DNA of 64,000 nt from Caenorhabditis elegans (taxonomy: Eukaryota > Nematoda > Chromadorea > Rhabditida > Rhabditidae). Below the pieces are notes generated by a model that was not told the DNA's origin, did not search any database, and saw nothing but the letters and a program-made list of their open reading frames with translations. The position numbers were made by a program, and so were the translations under genes. Below are positions 46,853-58,322 of this stretch, one piece after another (position 1 is the first letter of the stretch; each line of letters opens with the position of its first letter). Location: assembly GCF_000002985.6 (NCBI RefSeq), contig NC_003283.11:10726001-10790000 (forward strand), read 5' to 3'.

Positions 46853-49800
46853 TTAAAATCTCATATCCTCGATATCCCCTTCAGATTCGTTGGTCCCCTG
46901 ACGCTTGATAACTGCTTTGTCTCTGGAGGTGTATAATTTTTCATAACCATTATGTGGTTCCGGATCTGTTGGATCTGTGGATTGTGAGCTCGTATCTGAT
47001 TCAAATGGAAGAAAAGCTTGTGATAGTGATGGACGTTTCTTATTTGTCATTTCCAATCTGATGGTATTCATTGTCTCGGTCTTGGCGACCTTTCCAGCTA
47101 TTTGTTCGATCCATTTCTCCGTTTCGTTTTTCTGCTGGCTCCACTGTTGTTTTACTTGATCCTGAAACGTTATATTACTCAATTGAAGATAATAGCTCTG
47201 ATCACCTGAATATAGGATTCAATGTCTTCTGCATGCCTCCTCATCTCTTCAAGAGACATATCTTTCAAATCCGGATCTTCAACAGAAACAGTTTGCACTT
47301 CAGTGTAATCTAGCTGAAAAGAGCATTCTGGATGGACAATCGTGTTGTGGCATCGCGTGAAGCTCAATGGTGCTGGTGGAGCACGATTTGGCGGTGGAGG
47401 TGGTGTACGATCATCGCCCAAACGAATCTCGACATTGCATTGTGCACTAGATGAACCCGGAAATTGATTCGATGACGGTGAGAACGATATCGTGTCATAT
47501 TTATGACTTCCCTGTGGTCGGAGAGCAGATTCAGAACGATTACGACCATTTGCGGAGAGAATCGGAGGCGAAAAAAGTTGTTCCACACTTGTAGACTGTA
47601 AACAGGAAGGAATGTTATTTATTATTTTGTTGTGGACTTAAGTGTACTTTAAAAACATTACAATATTCGGTATGGAACGTAAATATTCTGTAAAATACAA
47701 AACTGTTCAAATTTACAATTCTTCTAATTTCGTACTAACAAATTTGATAATACATTTGAGAAGTGTCACGTCACACTGTAAAAAGGTTACTGTGGCTTGC
47801 GTCGATTTATGGTATTGCATCATCCTTTTCAACAAAAAACATGAAAGGTAGCATACAAATAATCTCATATGTAGTAATAGCTATACTTACTATTATCAGG
47901 TTGTCCCATAAGTTTTTGTACTTTTTTTCAAATATTTTTCCAAAACTTCTAGAAAGTTTTAAAATTTTTTCATCGTAGGTCGTGTCAAGGTCGGGTCGTC
48001 CCCTTTCAGAAAAGATTCATTTCATCCATTTCTACTTTGCCACGATGACAATCATCAAACTTGAACGTCGAGACGTTAGATTGCTTCTTCTTTATGAATT
48101 TCGTCTTGGTCATTCAGCAATGGAAGCGGAACGAAACATATGCGGTGCGATGGGTGAGGGAGCACTCTCTTATAATACAGCAAAGAGTTGGTTTCAAAAG
48201 TTCAAGAACGGCGACTTCAGTCTCGAAGAAATAGAACGTTCTGGGCGACCGGTAGAGTTAAATGAAGAAGACCTAGTGAAGCTGGTGGAGGAAGAGCCTC
48301 GTCTTAGTCTTCGTGAAATGGAAGAGAAGCTTGAGTGTTGTCATAGCACAATTGCACGTCACTTGGGTCGCCTTGGTTTTACTTCAAAACTTGGAACTTG
48401 GGTGCCTCATGAACTTTCGGCATCACAGAAGCTCACTCGGGTCAACGTTTGTACTCAACTTCTAACTTTTCGTCGAAAGTTCGATTGGCTGAACAATCTG
48501 GTTACTGGAGATGAGAAGTGGGTGCTCTATGTTAACCATTCCAGAAAACGTCAATGGCTTCCGATCGGTGAGAAAGGAATACCGACGCCAAAGCCCAAAA
48601 AAGATTATGATCTGTGTCTGGTGGGGTGTTCAAGGACCCGTGCACTGGGAATTGTTGCCAACTAATAAAACTATCACTGCTGATTACTATTGTGCCCAAT
48701 TGGACCGAGTTGCAGAAAAGACCAACGGAAAATATGAAAAACTATATTTTCTTCACGATAATGCTAGGCCTCATGTCGCCAAGAAGACTTTCCAAAAGCT
48801 GCAAGATCTTGGTTGGACTGTTTTACCGCATCCACCATATTCTCCAGATCTTGCACCAACCGACTACCATTTGTTCTTGTCTCTCAGTGACTACATGCGC
48901 GACAAGCAATTCGACGACGAAGAGCATCTCAAAACTGAACTCTCCACTTTCTTCTCATCGCGTTCGCCGGATTTCTTCTCCCGTGGCATCATGATGTTAC
49001 CTAGTAAATGGCAACAAGTGGTGGACACTAATGGTGAATACTTGTGTGAATAGTACTACTTGTCGCTTGAGAGAAATAAATTTTTTTCAAAAAAAAAATA
49101 GTACAAAAACTTATGGGACAACCTGATAGAAATACTACTTAAACCTTACCATTTAATCAATCAAAAACGTAAGATTTCTAAAATAAAAATAACCACATAA
49201 ATCGACACTAGCTTCAGTAACTAGCTGTCCCCGTGGTGAGACCAATTCGCTTGAGATAGGGCGAAAAATCCCATTGCATACGTAATACAATATACATTGG
49301 AGATTTCAAAGTTAAACATGTACATACCCGATAGCTTGAGCCTTGTTCCCCATAACTGGTCATATTATTCTGTGAGGATTGCCACTGAAAACGTGGAATG
49401 TTCGATTGGTGTTTAGCTCCAAAGCCGGCTGGCAATGTTTTATATTGACTCGGTGAGACTCCAGTTGGTGATGACAATGGAAGGGGGGTACGTTCTGGAA
49501 ATAAGTTGGTATCGTACCAGTCACTATGTTGTTTACAGTTTAATTTTTTTATTTTCGCTGAAACTAATGAGCTAATACTTTTAATACTATTAGTTTTACA
49601 TAATTACCTCCAATTGATCGAATGCTATCTGGTGCCAGGTACGTCTGAGAATCAGTGGGCAAAACTGATGATGATGGAGGAGAAATGGAAGATAGAGATG
49701 GAGCGATATCAGTCGGAACAACTGCCAATTCAAGATCCCTTTTATCAAGGATTCCAATAATTCTGTAACACAAAATTATGAAATGAAACTTATATTTTTG

Positions 49801-50578
49801 AAATTTCAGGTTTGATTTGGGAATTTCTTTAAGTTGCTCCAGCTGACTAAAAAACAGAGAATACAAAAACCACAACGTTGGTCAAGTTCAAGGTAATTCA
49901 AATGAAAACTTCAGGAACACTATAATTTTGGAGGACTTTTTTTGAATTTCATAAGCTGTATTTATTAAATTGTTTTTAAATTTTCTATTTGGAATCTCAA
50001 GGAAAATTATTCAAAAAGAGTTTTCACCTATTCGATACAAATTTCTCAAAGGGTCCCACCCAATTGTTGACTTTTTTCTTTTTCATATTATGATTATCTG
50101 TAACAGTTCAAAACCAAATCCCTTCTGTTATTGAAAGCCTATTGTAATAACTTCTTTGGTATTTCACTTTTGTAGAACTTATCAAACGCTCCATGTATAC
50201 CCAAATAAAATTTTATATCAATTTAAAATGACGTTGAGGCAATCGTATTTTATGTCTACGGCATTCACCAAATCAATAACAAAACACATTATATTAATAG
50301 TTTGATTACAGTAGCTACAGAAGAGATCAAAAGTTTGCAAAAAAGCGAACTACTAGTTACAATTTTCAAATAAACTTAAATCTGATTTTCTTACAAAAAA
50401 TGTAAACTCACTTATCATCTTCCATAACAAGAATAAAGTCTGTGTCGGTTCGAACCAATTTATGTTTTGAAACAATCAAATTCGTAGGTCTCGATATCTC
50501 AACATTTTGCAGTGAATTAGTCCCAGAAGCTTTCTTTTTCACAAATTTCAGCATACTTCTGAACATAATGCTGATCAT
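46853..50578 (-). CDS. Proline-rich, mostly disordered protein of unknown function
   Basis: Five exons: 50412-50578, 49608-49762, 49328-49494, 47206-47595 and 46853-47161, in phase, 395 residues. A short basic N-terminus (MLKFVKKKASG) is followed by a possible beta segment (KLVRTDTDFILVMEDDKIIG), a long Ser/Pro-rich region, a proline tract (DDRTPPPPPNRAPPAP), and a predicted coiled coil (LEEMRRHAEDIESYIQDQVK, then KNETEKWIEQIAGKV). The PPPPP tract could bind SH3, WW or EVH1 domains. The initiator chosen is the first in-frame ATG of the first exon after a tttattag acceptor. An upstream exon cannot be ruled out. Intron 3 (47596-49327) carries a mariner element. I do not recognise a family. Confidence 0.7.
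47896..49126 (+). mobile_element. Mariner transposon with intact inverted repeats
   Basis: A 1231-bp element starts TCAGGTTGTCCCATAAGTTT and ends in its complement. The repeats match over at least 26 bases, and TA lies outside both ends (47894-47895 and 49127-49128). It encodes a mariner-family transposase on the plus strand, antisense to the host gene. It lies in intron 3 of the proline-rich gene. Perfect ends and one small coding lesion suggest a relatively recent insertion. Confidence 0.95.
48045..49053 (+). pseudogene. Mariner transposase, frameshifted
   Basis: The reading frame starts at ATG 48045 with the helix-turn-helix DNA-binding half (LSLREMEEKLECCHSTIARH). The catalytic domain has the three acidic residues of the mariner D,D(34)D type: TGDEKW, HDNARPH and SPDLAPTDYH. 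The frame shifts by one base at the A-run 48598-48603. The second part continues from the next frame to TAG at 49053. One extra A in the run explains the break. The protein is otherwise nearly complete, but as it stands no full transposase can be made. Confidence 0.85.
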
Positions 50579-52474
50579 AATTGTTGCAGAAATCGAAAAG
50601 AGTGACTAATAAAAAACGTTTGTCAGTATCAATAGATTGAACGGTTTACTACTAAAATAACTTTTTAAAAGGGAAACGAAAACAAAAAAGCGGAACTGGT
50701 GATCAATTGTGAAGATATCAAACTGATAGTAATATTATCGAATAAGGAAGAATGATGCTCAAATAGTATTTGGTCAAATCAATCGATTCATGAATGTGCT
50801 GACACATCTGAATTTTCAGAGAACTATTAAATGATAACACTTTTTGAGTTGAGAGGACGCCAAGAAAAAGAGAAGGTTAGAGAATTGAGTTATCAGTGAA
50901 AACAGAAGGAATGTGCACCGACGGAATGCTGTACGTGAATAGTTAAATTAACAAAGTGATAACAACAACTTTGCTGTGTAAAACAATAAACAAAAGTAGA
51001 CAATACGATAATTTGCCAACTTTCGGAAAACCCTTTGTCTTGGTTTAAGTATTAAAGAAAATATAGCTTTGAAAATGAATTATTAATGGTGGAGTAGTGA
51101 CTGTGGGGATTCAGTCTAACTGAGTAAATATACTTATTATAGTTAAACAGGGCGTGTATAATAAAAAACATCCAAAAAATGTTAGGTTATTTAAAATGTT
51201 CAGTTAGTTTTTGGTAAATTGCCATGAAAAAAAAATTATAATATTTGGCCGACTTCCGAAATTATCATAGGTGAAGACTTAGTTTTCAACACCTTTTTGA
51301 CTTAACTTCAAAAAAAAATTGTACAAGTTTTTATAAGTTTCATTCTGATATTTGGACATTCGAGAAGAAACTTTCTGAGTGACGATACTTAAAGACCTTT
51401 AAAAAATTTTTATATTGATTAAACTGTATTCTTTCGATACCTCTTCTAAAATTGACGACTACGGTGAAAGTATGTCCAGTTACATCATAGCTCTTTCTGA
51501 AATGCGTTTACTTTAATTCTAAAACGTTCAGAAAGTGTTAGGTGATAGATAAACATAATTAATTTTAATCCTGTGAAATGGAAAGGTCAAATGTATAATA
51601 CAAACATTACCCATGTTTTCAGAAAAAGTGTTCGTTGATATTTAAATGTTTGAATTGATCATTATTCATTTCAAAAAATGAGCGCGAATTATTTGGGAGA
51701 CTCCGTGAAGAGTGAAATTATCAAAACTGAGTGCGTTATCAGACATTAATATTTAGTTCCAATTATTGCGAAAACAAAAGTGTGAAAAGACAAAGTCACG
51801 AACAAAATTGTTTTCGCTGATTCTGCTATCTACTTAAAGACTCTTAAATCAATTTCAAAACTTGGATATTCAAAGATAAACGTTTCAAAATGCTAAGAAG
51901 TTGCAAAATTTTCAGTTAGATTTTTTACCTTTAAAACAACATGCATGAAAGTGTAAAATCAAGAATACAAAATAGTTATCTCTAAAATTCAAAAATTTCG
52001 AAACATTTATTTTCATGAGTCACTATGTGACTCATGAAAATTATATGGTTATATGGTTCATTTTTTTTAATTTGAAAACAATATGTCTTATGTTTCAAAT
52101 GCTCATCACGTGCCTAGTCTAAATAACTAATTTGTCACAATACTTTTATTCGCTAGGCTTATCGTTTATTTTTAGAAAAACAACTTTATATAGAATTCCA
52201 TAAGGTATCAAAAATATAATCAAACGAATGTATAATGACTCTTGAAACCTTACATGTTTCAACAATTTGTTTACTTATTTCTGCATGTTGTAAAACTGTT
52301 CAGAAAGTTCTGAACTTTCCAATTTAGGGAAACATTGTATGCATGGTTATTTTATACAACTGAGCCAATCCTTGAAAATAGTAATAATTCATTAAGTTCT
52401 TAAAACAAAAACTACTATTGTCTATTTACGAAACCTGTAAAATAAAGCAAACAAGTTATTATTGTGAGAATTTA
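50579..52474. other. Intergenic, 1.9 kb
   Basis: AT-rich sequence upstream of the proline-rich gene. No exons were found. It contains a perfect 15-bp palindrome at 52009-52041. Confidence 0.45.
52009..52041. repeat. Perfect 15-bp inverted repeat with 3-bp loop
   Basis: ATTTTCATGAGTCAC, then TAT, then the exact complement. Each arm contains ATGAGTCA, an AP-1 or bZIP-like site. It could be a hairpin or a paired binding site. Confidence 0.85.
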
Positions 52475-54019
52475 TTATGGAGCTTTTCCACATGCGTATC
52501 CAGTGAAATCAGTTCTGGTGCATCTGAAAAAGTATGGTTAATGAATGATTTATAGGATTATGATGCTTACATTTGATCAGCCAGTTTACCCGTCACTGAG
52601 ACAACAACGGGGCAGTCTTCCCTGAAATTAAAAAAATCTAGTGAAGGCGTTTTGTGAATTCAGTTTTTCGGAAATTCGATTTTCTTCAATTCATCCCTGA
52701 ATTAAACAACTCAGACGAGCTGATTGTTTCGAGGCAGCTCGTCCCTTGTTAGGGTCCGTTTTTTCTCTGAAGGAAGAAAACGGACAAAGGTGTCAAGCTG
52801 CGCTTTCCATCGTACCACCTTTAAGCTCTTTCCGTCAGAACTATTCTCTTGATTTTTCCACATGAAAAGATAATTTTGCTTGTTAACACATTAACTGTAG
52901 ACGAAATCCACCGTTTCATTTAGATTTGAAGAGACTACACAAGTTCAGTGTCAACATGCATAATTTTTGATAGAAATCATATATTTCGTCTTTTGCCTTC
53001 TGTTTTGCATGTTACATTTTTACATTTGAGCCCAGTATCTGAGCCAGGCACGCTGAAACCCAGTCGATCCAAACTACTACGTACATCAATGATGCGTTGT
53101 TCGGTTCTCCGGTGAGCCTCCAAACATATCCATCGGTGCCAGTTGTTGAACCGTCAGTCCACTCGAAAGAATTTAGAGGGGTACATGTAGCCGTCAATTG
53201 TTGCCCAGTACACGCAGCCGTCCTTTTAGAGCCAATCCAAATTGAACTCATCATTGAACCAGGCAGAGATATAAAAGAAGCTGAAAATGGTCGAGATTTA
53301 TACTATGTTTGCAACTAAAGTTTGTGGTATTTAGTTTTGCTGTGTAACAAGAAAAAAACATGATCGACTGCAAATGTTCCGAAAAATACTTTAAAGAACA
53401 TTAATTAAACAGGTTCGATCGTTTCGGCTGCCATATAGGTTGCCATAGCAATTTGGTCAATTGTACATACCAGTCATGAAGTCTAACTACGATTGATTCT
53501 GAATTCCGCTTAAGACTGCTCCCTGTGCAGCACAAGCGCTTTCTGCTTCCGCACGGCTTCCAGCAATTATAAATATCTGAATTGAATGCATTTTATTGAT
53601 TTTTTGCCATTATAACACAAGTTGGCTTAGCTGTGAACTAAATATTTCGAAAAACCCACAGGTGACTACAAAATTCGTCTCACCTGGATACACCATGTTC
53701 CACTAGGCCTCTCGAATTGTTCCCAGCCAGTTGGACATGGAACTGGAAATTCAGAAGAATTGAAGGATTTTCTTTTGAGAAACTAACTAGGAGTTGTTGT
53801 GGTTGTGGACGTTGTCGTCGTAGTTGTTGCTGAAGACTTTTAAAATTTTTCGAGACCACGATCATTGAGTATAACAGCATACTTCTTATTCAAACATAAA
53901 ATATTTTGGCACAAGTTCTAAAAATTTATTGGAAAAAATGAAGAAATAAGAAACTCACTTTCCACTTGCTGAGTAGGTATACATGAATTGGCAACAGGAA
54001 TAAGGAAAAAGAAAATCAT
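52475..54019 (-). pseudogene. C-type lectin gene copy A, nonsense codon in exon 4
   Basis: Seven exons: 53959-54019, 53788-53829, 53684-53742, 53471-53576, 53085-53280, 52571-52621 and 52475-52523. Phases match and would give 187 residues. The layout is signal peptide (MIFFFLIPVANSC), Thr-rich linker, then a C-type lectin fold: CPTGWEQFERPSGTWCIQ, SACAAQGAVLSGIQNQ, WIGSKRTAACTG, FEWTDGSTTGTDG, GEPNN, EDC and a final GYACGKAP. The in-frame TAG at 53487-53489 (codon 84) lies where copy C has GAA. A Cys conserved in copy C is Ser here (AGSRA vs SGCRA). Otherwise intact splice sites indicate recent loss. A misread would be needed to rescue it. Confidence 0.75.
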
Positions 54020-54609
54020 AGTGAATCAATACGACGCGCAGTTTTATTTCAGAAAATATTTTGCCGAGAAAATATCAGAAATCATTATGGCCAGTGAACA
54101 ATTGAACTTTTAAAGCCCCTCCTACAGACCCCAATTTGTTTCACATTCAAACACGGCAGCAATGTACATCGTTTTATCGCGGCGGCAAAAAATAGAGAGA
54201 TATTTCCGTTTTCTGATTCAATTAACCTGCAATCATTTGAATCTACCAATCATCTGCGGTCTCGGTAAGCATTTGCGCACATTCTGCACACACATTCTGT
54301 GTCGATTAATTTGTTCTATTAATCGACGGAGAATATACGTTGAATCGGCAAGGTATAACGCTGCCAACCCGCAAACGTGCTAACTTCAAGCAAAAAGCGT
54401 TTCACAGCTGTGACAAACCGGTGGATCGACAAGACAGTTTGAGGAATCCGCAAACACTCTGTGGAAAAATTAATCGAAGTCTACGAAAAAAAATCCATTT
54501 TGCAAAATCTTCTCTGCATTTTCTTACCTACGTTAGGCCGTAAGGTCATCTCTGGACTAGAAAGATTTTTAAAACCCCACCCCCTTTTGCGCAAAATTTA
54601 AAAAATTAC

Positions 54610-54930
54610 AAGTATTATAGTAGTGACAGGTTCCATCGTTGTTGTAGTGGTCGTGGCCAGGGATGGTTTCACCCGTGACCCGTTTTACCCGTTCACCCGT
54701 TTTTAGGCGTTTTCACGGGTGACGGGTGACCCGCTCACCCGTTTTTTTTGAATTTTAAGGGTGAAACCCATCTTTGGTCGTGGCTGAAAGTCGTGAAATA
54801 TTGGAGAAGATCTTTATGGGATACGATTACTTTCAATTAGTTGCGTGGGTATACTGATAAGTATTCCTATTGAAAGGAAAAGGAGAAGATCAAGAACGGT
54901 AGTGTACACGTTCTACGGCGGGAAAATAAG
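54610..54930 (-). pseudogene. Relic copy B of the lectin 5' exons
   Basis: The sequence resembles exon 2 (GTGACAGGTTCCATCGTTGT on the plus strand), intron 1 and exon 1 (TCAATTAGTTGCGTGGGTAT) of copy C at 57105-57260, with no lectin-domain exons attached. A hAT-like MITE is inserted in the exon-2 part. It is evidence of a third, incomplete duplication in the cluster. Confidence 0.65.
54657..54776. mobile_element. hAT-like MITE with 8-bp target duplication
   Basis: The 120-bp element begins CAGGGATGGTTTCACCC and ends GGGTGAAACCCATCTTTG, an imperfect inverted repeat. It is flanked by GTCGTGGC at 54649-54656 and 54777-54784. The interior is made of ACCCGTT/CGGGTGA repeats. It interrupts the lectin relic, whose uninterrupted counterpart is at about 57134-57150. 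Confidence 0.75.
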
Positions 54931-55462
54931 AAATAATTCGTGGTTTTATTGGACTTTCTAATCACTTGAGACATGCCAATAGAATTCTGTTTATTTTTCG
55001 TAAGAGTCTTTTTTTTCAAAATCTTGAAACACGATCAATGAATCTGTGATTTCATTTTGATTCGAATAAACATTTTTCACTAAAATGTACATATTTTAGG
55101 AACCGAAATGCGAAGTTGCAAATTTTAGAGAGGCAAGGTCTCGGCGAACACTTATTGGATCCTTTCCAGTATTTTCATGCGGTAGTTTGAGAAGTAATCT
55201 TAATTTTAGCTTTTTGATGAGTATTTTCATCTTGCACTTAGTTTTCTATGGTAACAATGTATATGAACTATTGTTTTAATGTTATTATTGGAAATACGCA
55301 CACACCTTGGAGCGTGTGTCTCTGGTAAAATAATAACGTCTGGTTATAAGACAAATATTATATGTTATATGTATATGATACTTGAAAAACAACTATTGTC
55401 TTTCACGGACTTGGTAAAATCAAATGAAGAAGTTATTAATAAGTTATTATTGTGAATCTTTA

Positions 55463-57262
55463 TTATGGTGCTTTTCCACATGCATATCCAGTGAAATCAG
55501 TTCTACTGCATCTGAAAATGTATGATTTTGCATGAACTATGTGGTTCTGAAGCTTACAATTGATCACCCAAACCCCCCGTCACTGCGTCCACAGCGATAC
55601 AGTCTTCCCTGTAAATAAACCATGTACTGGAAGCGATTTGAAAATTCAATTCACAACATCTTTTCATTTGTATCCAAAATTTAGGGCTAGCAATTCAGAC
55701 TATTCAGCGATTATTGGCACAGGTTTCTCAGATAGTCTCCAACTTTTAAATGAGCTTATCGTTGATTTTTAAGGAGACTACACGCGTTTACAGTGCCAGA
55801 AGAAATAGTTTTCCATATCATTCATACATTGCTTTGCGTTTTCGCTATTTTCGTGTCTTTTTTCAAGCATTGCTGATACATTTGAGTTAGGATCGCTAAA
55901 GCCCAGTTGATTGTAACTAAAACGTACATCGACGATGCATTGTTTGGTTCTCCAGTCTCCCAAATAAATCCATCGGTGCCTGTCGTTGAGCCGTCTGTCC
56001 ATTCGAAAGAATTTAGTTTGGTGCATGTTGCTGTCAACATCATCCCAGTACACGCGGTTGTCCTTTTAGCGCCAATCCATATAAAATTCATCATTGAACC
56101 AGGCAAAGATAAAAACGAAGCTGGAAATGGTAAAGAATATAACAATATTGCTAAAACTGTTTGCTTGCAACTAATTTTTAAGATATTTAATTTTATTTAG
56201 TCCAGAAATGCAAGAAATCAAAAAACAAGTAATTTGCATCTCTGCTTGTGGTTCCACACAAATCCATAACTATAGAGTTTAATATCTTATTTCGTTCCGT
56301 TCCTAGAAAAAAGGTAACATGATCTGCGTTATGGAACAGTCTTTGAACTTCGGATTTTATTAGAAAAAGTTTTGTCAAGATAGTTCTGCCCTGTATGAAA
56401 GCCGAAAATGATTGTACATACCAGTCATGAAGTCTAATTCCGCTTGATTCTGAATTCCACTGACGACTGCTCCTTGTGCAGCACAAGCGCTATCCGCATC
56501 CGCGCGACACCCAGAAGCAATAAATATCTAAATTGAATGAATTTCATAAACTATTTGTCTTATCAACAAAGCTTAATTTAGTTGCAAACTGTTTTTTTTA
56601 ACCCAATAAGGTTGTGCAGAACGGCCAGCCACTATCGCACATAAAGCGACTTTGTGAGCTTATAGATTATTTTGAATCGGAAACTAAAGTAATCCTACAT
56701 TGTAGTTTTCCTGCCATACCAACACAGTACTCCACTACAGTCCTCATATTTACATCCCCGCATATACTAATTATTAGCACTATACTGGCCAAACATTTGG
56801 AAAGTTAGAGTTTATAATAGGGATGACGTCACAGACTACAAACATCCAAACGCGAAATGACTATAAACTTGTCTCACCTGGATACACCATGTTCCACTAG
56901 GCCTCTCGAATTGTTTTCATCCAGTTGGACATGGAACTGGAAATTCAGAAGAATTGAAGGATTTTCTTTCGAGAAACTAACTATAAGATTTTGTTTGCAG
57001 TCAAAACAAGTTGAAACAGGAGTAGAAATGTTGTTATCTTGATATCTTGCGAATTAGTTTGAACTTTAAAAGCCTCCTCTCGATAAGATTTTAAAAAGTT
57101 ACAAGTAGTAGTGACAGGTTCCATCGTAGTTGTGGTGGTCGTGGCTGAAAGTCGTGAAATATTGGAGTTCATGGGGTACGATTACTTTCAACTTGTTGCG
57201 TTGGTATACAAGCATTGATAAGTTCCTCTTGAAAGGAAAAGGAGAAGAACGGCAGTGTTCAT
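55463..57262 (-). pseudogene. C-type lectin gene copy C, nonsense and frameshift in 5' exons
   Basis: Exons parallel copy A: 57186-57262, 57103-57144, 56878-56936, 56422-56527, 55928-56120, 55558-55608 and 55463-55511. Exons 2, 3, 4, 6 and 7 have identical lengths, and exon 5 is one codon shorter. The lectin fold is well kept (SGCRADADSACAAQGAV, WIGAKRTTACTG, FEWTDGSTTGTDG, WETGEPNN). Two lesions are seen: exon 3 reads CPTG then TGA (56917-56919) where copy A has Trp, and the signal-peptide exon is out of frame from its ATG (57262). Without expression data I treat it as a pseudogene. Confidence 0.72.
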
Positions 57263-58322
57263 GTTCTACGGCGGAAATTATTGTAAAAAATTGTATTTTG
57301 TTGGATTTCCAATAACTTACAGCATGCCAATAGAATCCTGTTTAATTTTCGCAAGTGGCTTTTTTTTTGAATTATTGAAACACGATCAGATGACAAGCGA
57401 TTTGTAATTGCCTACAATTATTTTCGTTACTAAAATAGTCATGTAAAACTACCGTTGTTCTTCAGAATTTGTTCTAATTTGGTAATTTAATATTTTCAAG
57501 ACTTTTGCAACCACACAAATTGTGCTAAATTATTTTTTTAGAAAGCCGAAAAGAGTTATAAGAAATTCAGTTCTAAATGAAAAACCTTGATGAATCTCTG
57601 TTAATACTAAAAAGTTAGCGAAATAGGCCAGAAGCCTGAAAAAGATTGCCGCATGCTTGCAAGTAAAAAGAAATTAGGATGCTTAACTCGGGACTTTTTA
57701 GGTCCCCTGAAAAGTAGATTCATATACCGTATTTTCTCTATTACTAAGGCATGCAATACTATTGTTTGGGCACCTATTTAGATGTAAGAAATAAAATAAA
57801 AATAGATGCCAACTGCAAAGTTGCTAGCAGTACAGTGAATAACAAGTGGCTAGTTGAAATTACTTTTCTGTTGTAGATGTATGCAGATATATCTTCATTA
57901 AATGTTGTATCACAGTTGTTTTGATTCACCATATCTTGTTAGTCAACTTACCACAGAGAAATGTCGTCGGCCAATAAAATATTATCCTTCTTATGGGGTT
58001 ATTCAAGTAGTGTCGGAAAATTAAAAAGTGATCTTGCCAGTTAAAAAAAAATAACTTCAAGATAGAATTTTTAAAGTTTCAAGTTCCATTTTTTTAAACA
58101 TAAACTGATGACAAAACTGAAAAGATTTTAATTTTTGAGACTTCAAATGTGCTTTTGATACTTTTCTTGTCCTCAAATATTTCTCCAAGTTCATTTTGTG
58201 TCACAAATTTTGTGTCTCGGTGTCGTCTGCGTCTCGTCTTTGTGTATTTCGTTGACACAACGGAGTATAAATATTGGTGAAAGAATCATTGAAAAAAGTT
58301 AACAATTTCAAACTCTGAGCAA
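57263..58322. other. Intergenic with a solitary repeat arm
   Basis: No gene is seen. At 57724-57775 a sequence starting TACCGTATTTTCTCTATTAC resembles one arm of the palindromic element at 7113-7807, without its partner. The segment 58180-58320 is the promoter of the following dehydrogenase. Confidence 0.5.

Noticed and set aside
48511-49053. A second, separate mariner ORF
   Set aside because: It is the downstream half of the same transposase after the one-base shift in the A-run near 48600.
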